Source: Neopestalotiopsis rosae (taxonomy: Eukaryota; Ascomycota; Sordariomycetes; Amphisphaeriales; Sporocadaceae). From it: DNA of 64,000 nt. Both the position numbers and the translations under genes were made by a program. The DNA is taken from assembly GCA_023078685.1 (NCBI GenBank), contig JALGAS010000002.1, positions 5,766,001 to 5,830,000 on the forward strand, written 5' to 3'. Of the stretch, positions 56,301 through 64,000 are shown piece after piece; the stretch's first letter is position 1; each line of letters opens with the position of its first letter. Under the pieces are notes generated by a model. That model was given only the letters and a program-made list of their open reading frames with translations, searched no databases and was not told where the DNA came from.

Positions 56301-59033
56301 GCTCGCGGCACTTATGGAGAACGGACATAAGGAAGAACTCGATGGACGCGACGAGAAACATAACACCCCAGTAAGTCAAACTTGTCATGCACGACCCAAC
56401 TTGTTACGACTAACTCGTGTGTCTTTCCAAGCTTTGTCTAGCTTCCTATTTTGGTCACGCAGACATGGTCGAAGAGTTACTCGACAATGGAGCAGAGATC
56501 AACGAGGGTGAAAGTGAATTGGAAGATACACCTCTCCATTTAGCTGCGGAGGAGGGTCACGTTGCAGTAATGAAAAAGCTCATCGCGAGAGGTGCGAGCT
56601 TGAATGCCTTCAGCGAAGACTCGGGGCTTGTGCTCAACTCCGCGATTTCTTCGGGAAATTTGGCCACCATAGAAGTTCTGGTGAGTCATGGCGTCAAGTT
56701 GTCAACCGAACGCGATGATACCGAAACACCACTAGCACAAGCTGCCTCACTCTCAGATGTTTCCATGTTAGAGTACCTGATGAAGGAGTACTCAGACCAG
56801 CTGGCGCCTGAAGAATACAGCAAAGCATTAATTGCAGCCGCTGGAGCAGGAAACATTGAAGTACTCAGCAAGCTACTGCCTTTTGAGCACAGCGACAACG
56901 ACTATCAGAATGCTCTGGATGAGGCTGCTATAGAAGGCAACTGGGAAGTTACAAAGGTTCTCCTTGAGAAAAGGAGCAATCTTAGCTGCGACAAAGCCTT
57001 CTACGAAGCTGCAACAAGAACTGATGACCTCATGGTTCTGGAGGCGCTTTGGGAATACACAAACGGTAACATTTCCGCCGAGACAGTCGATCGATCACTG
57101 TACCAAGTGACAGACGACAAGAAGATCGATAAAGTTCGGCTACTACTAGACAGATTTGGTGCCGATGCCAATGCCCAGGGTGACCAGTAAGTGACTCTTT
57201 TCCGCGTGTAGGTTGATACTAATACTGCACAGATACGGCAATGCTCTCACAGCTTCAGCATATGATGGCACACTTGATATCCTGAAGGTTTTGCTAGATC
57301 ATGGGGCAAAGGCCGATTCTGCTGAAGGCTGGGCACTGCAAACAGCCGCGACAGAGGGACATGTCGATATTGTGAAAGAACTCTTGTCTAGAGGAGCAGA
57401 GGTGGACGCAAAAACAGACAATTTAAATTTCCCGCAACAGACTGCACTCCAAGGAGCATGCGAGTTTGGGCGCGACGAGATAGTCGACATCTTGCTTGAG
57501 CATGGTGCCAATCCAAACCTCGGAGGAGGGGAAGACGATTATCCGATCATCGCAGCAGCGAAATATTGCCAGATTGATATCATTGGAAAGCTCATTTCTG
57601 CCAATGCCGACGTCAATGTGGTGGGCGGCGAGGATGGAGATACCGCTCTAATCATGACCGCTAGGCGAATCGCGAACCTAGAGCCCCTCGAACAATTGCT
57701 TGAAGCTGGCGCAAAGATCGACGCCACAAACAACAATGGTGACACGGCGCTGATTGCAGCCGCAGCTGAGGGCGATGATGAATTTGTCAACTTCTTACTA
57801 GCCAAAGGCGCAGACGTCATGCATACAAACAATGATGACATGAATGCTCTGCAGGCAGCTTCAGACAATGATGCTTCCGAGGAAACTTGGAATGTCCTGA
57901 TCAAACACATCTCTACTATACTGTCGGGCCTTAAGAAGAGAATGGAAGACGGTGACCGCGGTGTTATTAGTGCCGTTGGCGAAGCCAGAGCTGTGGCACA
58001 GGCAGACAACATTAGGGACTGCAGTTTGGAAGAAGGATCAGATCGCGGAAGCATCATGACCGACGTGACCAAGAACGATCATCGGAAATCGTTTGGGTAC
58101 GAGCAGGACGATTTCAAGACAACAGAAAAGTCTACGACACATGCAAAAGTCGCTGACCCACGGTTATCCATCGATCAGTCGTCCCTTCAATACGTAGCTG
58201 GCCCGATGGACGAGCTCCGCCATGAAATCGATGCAGCCACTATATTTCATCAAGACGATGCATTCAAAAGATCCGACATCCACCCTGGCAATATGTTCGC
58301 TCATCAGTACTTCGATGATACAAACCTGCCTCTAAGGAACAACGCAGACCCATTCACAACCCATGATCCAACGCAGCGAGCTGAAGCTTGGCAGCAACAA
58401 GTAGATGTCCCATATGACAACCACCATCTGCCGAGGTGGAGTAATGATGGCCAGAACGTCAATATTAGCCAGAATCTTGACGGATTACCACAGCGAAACA
58501 GTATGGGGCCATTGAGAAGGAAACCAGCTCCCGTTTTGCACGGCACGCGAAACTACTCGCAAGGTTCGGTGTACAGCGAAAGGCCAAGCAGTCAAGAAGG
58601 CGTCACACCCCATCAACAACCCAGCAGTTACATCCCATACAACCCAAGCAATTTCGTGCCAACCGTGCATTCATCGTCACAATCGCCTCCACGATTACCG
58701 CCACTTTCGTCGCCACCAAGCTACTCGAGTCAACCGGACACGCAAAGCCACTACCAGTCGGGGTATCATGGCGCCATGGGCGCGTCGATGCAAGCAAACC
58801 AAGTTCCATCGGGAAGCGACCGCTACGCTGCGAAGCCACCATTGATCCAGGCCTACAGTTCTCCTGCCCAGATACCACCACCGTTACCGCAACGAGTTGG
58901 TCCTAACACGAACTATACAACGCCGCCGTTGAGACAAGATGCAAGACCCAACTACTTTGGCGTCAAGGACACATTCAATCAGGCGAAAGATAGGTTATTT
59001 AGTCCGTACAGAGGTGATGACAGTGGGCGCTGA
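53316..59033 (+). CDS. NLR-like protein: alpha/beta-hydrolase, NTPase, ankyrin repeats
   Basis: Four exons (53316-53904, 54071-56370, 56432-57186, 57233-59033) encode 1,814 residues. The N-terminal ~250 residues are a lipase-like alpha/beta-hydrolase: VVFVPGLGAHPSDSW, then the nucleophile elbow FIGHSMGGLV near residue 148 and FFGTPFAGAP. The central STAND/NACHT-like NTPase has a P-loop GPEGRGKTGAM near 409-418 and a sensor-like WLITGRP, but the Walker B strand reads VYIVLSNLHLL without the usual Asp. An acidic Glu/Asp/Ser linker lies around 790-865. Ankyrin repeats span about 925-1440 (VEELLDNGAEIN, DTPLHLAAEEGHVAVMKKLI, GDTALIAAAAEGDDEFVNFL). The last ~375 residues are Pro/Ser/Gln-rich and disordered. 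The layout is that of fungal NLR-like receptors, which are thought to act in non-self recognition with the hydrolase as effector. Intron 1 (166 bp) is unusually long. The gene ends 111 bp from the convergent transporter gene. Confidence 0.87.
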
Positions 59034-59144
59034 TATTTAAGAGCTGCGCCTGGCTCGCATCATTAATTCCATAGACATGTTTGCGATCAACTTTCAAAGC
59101 ATGGAGCATTCCTATTCGAGTGAGTGAATATCACATGATAACTT

Positions 59145-61028
59145 CTACACCGCCCTTTGCACGCCAATGATCGCCTGATCCTCCATGATCTCTCCCATTA
59201 CTTCTTGCTCTTCATGGCCACTAAGGTCTCCAAACGCTTCATCCATTTGCTCAAGAGTCTTGTTCATGGTCTTCGAGACAGCGTTAGTATTGTAAACTGT
59301 TTCACGTGGACGATGGAAGTAATTACCTCTAGAACTAGAAAGTAAGCCCAAATGGCAGCCAAACCGCAGAAGCAGGCGAAGAAGATGTAGGTGCCGAACC
59401 CAATGCCTTCAATCATGGGGGGAGTAACGACGCCCCTTGGATTTTCAGTCAGTCGATCTGTGGACAATGCCTTTTAAAAGTTTCAGGAGCTTACACTGTG
59501 AAGTTGGAAATCCAGTTGATGGCAACCGCAAAAGCGACGCCCTTGGACCGGATACCCACGGGGAACACCTCGGGCGGCAGAGCCCAGCCAAGCGAAGAGT
59601 AAGAAGCGCCAAATATGATGATGAATAAAAAGGCCATGACGACACACGCCCATCCAGCGCTGGTGTGGTCAGACCAAATGCCTTCGTATGTGCCCACGAG
59701 GGCTGCGATGATCACAAAGCAAGTCATGTTGCCCAGACCGCCACCAACTGCGAGTGGTCTCCGGCCAATTTTGTCAATCAACACGAATGCAATACACACA
59801 CCGACGATTTGTAGTGCATTAAAAATGCCAGAAAGAATGAGCGACATATCGTCCGACTGTCCAATGCTTCTGAAGAGCGTCGGGGCGTAGTAAATGAATG
59901 CCTGGATTTGTCAGAATCATGTTCCAAGTATTCTCTCTATTTCTTTTTGTAGTCTTTTTAAGATGAACTTGACTTACATTGATGCCCTGGAATTGTTGGA
60001 AGAAGCACACACCCACACCGACAGCGGTGCGCCTCCACCGCTTGATCGCAAATAGGTCAAGCCATTGCACAATCTCCAATTTAATCCCGCGCACACCAGG
60101 GTGATGACGCTCCAGCATCACCGCTTGGAACTTCACCTCGGCAAGGATGCCCCGGTACTCTGCCTGAACACGATCGTCCGTGGCGGGAAGCTTTCGCAGT
60201 CTACACAGACTCGCCAGACATTCCTCATGTCGGTCCTGCATGGCGAGCCAGCGCGGCGAGTAAGGGAACAGCTGAATCATGCCGCCGAGGATGAGGGCCG
60301 AGATGATTTGCAGCGCAAAGGGTACGCGCCACGAGGCGTCGCTGGCTATGTCTTTGCAGGCGTAGGCGATCCAGTACGCAATCGTGACGCCGGATACGAT
60401 GGAGACGGACTCTAGGACGAGGAGGGTGCCGCGAAGGTGGGGCGGGGAGACTTCAGAGATGTACTAATTTGATGTTAACAAATACTAATCGCAGGAGAAA
60501 GGAGAGCGTATAACTTACTACAGGGGCACCTAAAGCAAGTGTTCCGGTCCCGATCCCTCCGACTGTCCTTCCAACCACCAGCGTGGCATAATCATACGCC
60601 GCGGTCTGTATGACACCACCAATGACAAAGATCACAGAACTCAACAAGAGAGCCTTCTTCCTCGACCAGCGGTCAGAAATATACGGATAGAACCAACACC
60701 CGACAAAAGCGCCCAGGAGGAGCATGCCCGTCATGAAACCCTTGCCAAAGGCAGTTTCCGCCTGCGGGATCACGGCGTGGAACTGGGGGAGCACATTGAC
60801 AATGCCCATGACACCTTGGTCGTAGCCGAAAGAGAAGCCGCCAAGTGATGCCAGGAATGCGGCCGAGAGTATGTAGGGCCCCGAGGAGAGCAGGCCCTTT
60901 ACACCGCTGGGTCCGTACGGTATGTGTTGTGCAAGCACATGGAAGTTGTTATCGGGTTTGATTTGGGTAGGTGTCTCGTTGTGTTCTACTTGGCAGTCTG
61001 CGTGTAGTTTGTTCTTGGCGGAATCCAT
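59145..61028 (-). CDS. MFS sugar transporter
   Basis: Five exons (60519-61028, 59978-60463, 59495-59901, 59327-59435, 59145-59270) with introns of 55, 76, 59 and 56 bp encode 545 residues. The start MDSAKNKLHADCQ gives a cytosolic N-terminus of about 50 residues before the first helix (LASLGGFSFGYDQGVMGIV). Sugar-porter signatures are in place: SDRWSRKKALL after helix 2-3, VGRTVGGIGTGTLALGAPV, YISEVSPPHLRGTLL, QQFQGINAFIYYAPTLF, DKIGRRPLAVGG and PPEVFPVGIRSKGVA. The usual end block reads LEQMDEAFGD. Twelve membrane helices are expected in the plasma membrane. The substrate is probably a hexose, pentose or polyol; the neighbouring Gfo/Idh/MocA and aldo-keto reductase genes favour a polyol or sugar-derived compound, which is inference. 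Confidence 0.9.
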
Positions 61029-61860
61029 ATTGGCTGTGAGTAGGTGATCTTCTGACTAGATGTCTGTCTCATAACACAGAGATGCAATCAGGTATATTCA
61101 GTGGATGATAGGATATGTCAACGAAGACGAGTCCGTCAGTGATTATTAAATAATCCGTTGTGACCTCGGTCCTGGCCCCTTAACCCCACAATACCATAGC
61201 ATAGATGTACAAATTTCGCGGGCGTGTAGGCCGTATTACCCGATCTTCGGAATCAGCCACCCGCATATGGAAAATCTCGCCGCCTCGAAGCTTGCACAAT
61301 GAACTATATCTCCACATGAAATGACCTGGGATGGGAACGCTTGAGCCTGATTCGGCCAAGTGGTGTTGATCTGAGGGGAGAATCCCCCATGGGGGATGGG
61401 CGCTTGGGTAGAGCATAGCGTAGGGGTTACTCCGCACGAAATACGTGCATAGCTGGTCCAATGAGAGATGGTGCCCTTGACTGCGAGGCCAAGTGATATT
61501 ACCGTCATAATGTTCTGAGTCATGCAAGGCCACTATTATAGTCATCTCTTCTTCACTATTTGATCTAGGCTCGCAAGCCCGTGGGGTTACATTCTGGGAT
61601 TCCTCCTGAAACAAAGCAGTCATTAAAACAAGAATAGCTTTAACAAAATAACTCAACGGAACAATCACATGAAGTTAAGCAGTCGAAGCAATGAAAGCAC
61701 GAGAGTTGCTGCGGTATCAATAATCATTGATCAAAAAGTTCTGAACCAAAGAGAAGAGCAACACGAGCCCATGTCTACGGGGTCAAATTTGCATATAATG
61801 CGATTTGCAGTCTAAATCTATTTATTCTTGTTCCAGTATTATGTTTAAGCTGTCCTTCAT
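61029..61860. other. Intergenic region between transporter and Gfo/Idh/MocA genes
   Basis: It should hold the transporter promoter. A frame of 162 residues on the minus strand (61180-61668) has no recognisable domain and poor coding character. No gene is supported. Confidence 0.4.
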
Positions 61861-63186
61861 TCAGTTCAAGAGTTGTTTCAAAATAGGCTGCCCTTCTTCA
61901 TCAAAATAGACCGGCTCGCCCAGACGAAAAGAGTGTTGTAGTGCGCACGCAATCTTTCCCGCCTCATACGCATCCGAGGGCGAACAAGACAGCGGCCGGT
62001 CCTCAAGCACAGCTGTGGCAAACTCGGCAATATCATTGATAAAAGTCTTGTCGTAGAGCGCAAAAGCATCCGGGGTCGACGCCGTGCGCACACCGTACTC
62101 GTCGCGAATCTCGACGCGGTTCAGCGTCGAGTTGCCGTTGATGACCGAGTGACCCTTGGTGCCGCAGACGCGGGTGGCGGCCTCGAAGCCGTTGGTAATG
62201 GTGCGGCTCAGGGTCACTTGCAGGATCTTACCGTTGGCAAACTCGACTAGGCCCCAGGCGTTGTCGGCGTCGCCGAATTTGGCGAGGTCGCCATATACCG
62301 CTTGTTGGCCAAAGGCGACTACGCGGTTGATTTGCTTCTTGGGGTTGGGAATGTTCTTGTCCACGTCGAGAAAGTACCGGCCCACGTCAATCTAAATGTC
62401 AAATCAGCACAAAAAAAAAACAGTCTCATGGCGGCAAGACGTACAAGGTGAATACCGGCATCCACAAAGATTCCACCAGATTGCTGAGAAAATGTCACGT
62501 AGAAAGCTATTAGGGCCATCAGTCGAACAGTTCACATCATAGACTAGGACTTTTGGCGAACTCACCATTCTTATCCTGAGGATCCAAGCAGGAAGCTTCG
62601 ACTGCATGAATCTCGCCCAATTGACCGTTTTCCACCATTGCCTTTGTGGCACGGTAAGAATCATCATCTAAAGTCTGTCAGCTTCATGGCAATATCGTCA
62701 AAGTCAGCGGACATGGCTTACATCGTCGCGAGAATGGCAGTAAGAATTTGAGGTGAGGTTTGGAGGCAGATTTTGCCACAACCTCCTCGGTCGTAATGAT
62801 GTCCACTGAAATAGGCTTTTCGCACATGACATGCTTCAATCATGGTCAGTATTATTGAACCTGACACACGCATCAGAAGTGACAGGGAGCAAAGCGCATA
62901 CCAAATCCAAGTCGAGGGCTAGACATATCAACGGAGCGTGGGTAGCGGTCGCCGTGGAGATCAAGACAGCTTGTGCACCACTGTTTTTCAGGCAGTCCTC
63001 TGGCGTCGCAAAGAACTTGACCGAAGGCGGGAGATTGGCGGCAGCCCATGCATCGGCTCCGAGCTTGGTGTCGCACACGGCCACGAGCTCGATGCGCGGT
63101 TGCTCAAAGGCGAGGATTTTGGCGCGGAGCGCACCAAGACGGCCGAGACCGAGGAGGCAGAGCTTGAGACGGGGTACTACGGCCAT
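61861..63186 (-). CDS. Gfo/Idh/MocA-family oxidoreductase (myo-inositol 2-dehydrogenase-like)
   Basis: Five exons (62902-63186, 62722-62833, 62566-62667, 62445-62506, 61861-62391) with introns of 68, 54, 59 and 53 bp encode 363 residues. The N-terminal Rossmann fold is clear: LCLLGLGRLGALRAKIL with GxGxxG, VAVCDTK after strand 2, AVLISTATATHAPL and the family's HVMCEKPIS motif with the key Lys. The second domain contains SGGIFVDAGIHLIDVGRYFL, with the Asp and His expected in catalysis, and NAWGLVEFANGKILQVTLSR. Members oxidise sugars or cyclitols with NAD(P). The set of motifs is closest to myo-inositol 2-dehydrogenase-like proteins, but the substrate cannot be fixed. Two of the splice joins lie inside conserved motifs, which supports the model. 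It is divergent from the aldo-keto reductase at 63949. Confidence 0.88.
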
Positions 63187-63948
63187 GGTGGGGAGTTTAG
63201 GAGTTGGGTATTAGGCGTAGCAAAAGAGGTGTGTCTTGAGATTTACAATGAGGCCCTTCGACAAAGACTTCGTGAATGTGATGCATATTTGTGAATACAT
63301 GTATCTTGCATTCAGTGTATAGGCGCTTCGCTGTAGTTGGATCCATATCCAATGGCTTCACTAACACGGCGGGCAGAGTTACCCCCCGAGGACCCCCGTC
63401 GCACTATACAAGTCGGAGGTGGGCGAAATTTCCCCTTCAGGTTTGCCAGTGTGCACGCTCGATAGCAGCAATTCTCCCCGCTGGGCTTGCCACTACGAGC
63501 GGCTCGTTCAGGTCAGTGGATTTGCGGGGTTAGTGAACGTCTTGGCGGGGTCTCAAGTCGTGTCAGGTGTCTTTAATTGACGGCGTTCATCGGAGACTCG
63601 GAGATTCTATTCAATTGATGCAGAGATTCATTCTGTACTGACGGACTATTATGACGGAATGAGTGTCCAGGTGAGGAAATTCGCTGGATTGGGGAACCAA
63701 CTCCCAGGTACCGGGTAATAATCCACTAAAGCTAGGAGCTAAGTGGTGCGGAGGTGATGGGGTAAACTGGCTCAGTAAACAGACTATTGCATCGTCATAC
63801 CCTTGTGATAGTCATATAGTGCCAGAAAAGTTATCCATCTCTTCAAGTTTGATTTCATTTGGTTTCTCTTGAATCCTGTTCAACCTTTCGTCTTTTCTTC
63901 AATTGAAGAGTTATCAATATCAACCTCCACATATCATAAAGTGTTACC
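63187..63948. promoter_or_regulatory. Divergent region between the Gfo/Idh/MocA and aldo-keto reductase genes
   Basis: The two genes start 762 bp apart in opposite directions and may be co-regulated from this region. The last 100 bases have a CT/A-rich leader look. No gene is supported in between. Confidence 0.45.
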
Positions 63949-64000
63949 ATGTCTACTACGCCTTCATTCAAGCTTAACACTGGAGCGGAGATTCCTGCCG
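63949..64000 (+). CDS. Aldo-keto reductase, N-terminal fragment at the window edge
   Basis: Only 17 codons are in the window, MSTTPSFKLNTGAEIPA, starting at the ATG at 63949 after a typical fungal leader. FKLNTGAEIPA is the first beta-hairpin of aldo-keto reductases, which is normally followed by GFGTW. The assignment rests on this short motif and on the context next to a sugar-type oxidoreductase and a sugar transporter. The rest of the gene lies outside. Confidence 0.6.
   Translation, partial: MSTTPSFKLNTGAEIPA

Overview
The window is genomic DNA of a filamentous ascomycete (Pezizomycotina, probably a sordariomycete; the class is an inference). The genes are split by many short GT-AG introns (42-166 bp) with CTRAY-type branch points. 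Fungus-restricted families are abundant: DUF3984, DUF6601, DUF7025-AAA, DUF7708, Zn2Cys6 regulators and the rhodopsin-domain family. I rebuilt the exon structures by hand. Every complete model closes in a multiple of three, but none has transcript support.

Layout. 1-16 kb is a conserved, housekeeping-like part: the 5' part of ELP1 (minus), a DUF3984 protein, the phosphorelay protein YPD1 behind a remarkable leader without a single ATG, an AKAP7/2H phosphoesterase-like protein, a coiled-coil protein of a conserved fungal family, and a Cys/His-rich hypothetical. 19.8-36.6 kb is an accessory part: a CorA-like membrane protein, a fungal protein kinase, an orphan gene, a repeat-bearing decayed stretch (27.7-30.5 kb), and a divergent pair made of a DUF7025 AAA+ ATPase and a DUF7708 protein whose NTPase-like region seems to have lost its P-loop. 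37.4-51.4 kb resembles a tailoring or catabolic gene group without a backbone enzyme: NmrA/isoflavone-reductase-like protein, FAD monooxygenase, a broken Zn2Cys6-type regulator, SDR, rhodopsin-domain membrane protein, an intact Zn2Cys6 regulator and an FAD amine oxidase. Two in-frame TAG codons and a duplicated regulator tail suggest partial decay. 51.5-59 kb holds a DUF6601 membrane protein and a 1,814-residue NLR-like protein (alpha/beta-hydrolase, NTPase, ankyrin repeats, disordered tail). 59-64 kb is a likely sugar or polyol group: MFS sugar transporter, Gfo/Idh/MocA oxidoreductase and the start of an aldo-keto reductase.

The observations I would follow first are the 1,115-nt ATG-free leader of YPD1, the AAA+/DUF7708 divergent pair with a 7-nt micro-exon in the Walker A helix, the NLR-like protein, and the signs of decay in the 37-47 kb gene group. 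Nothing here can be called a new system from sequence alone; the AAA+/DUF7708 pair is the best candidate for undescribed biology.
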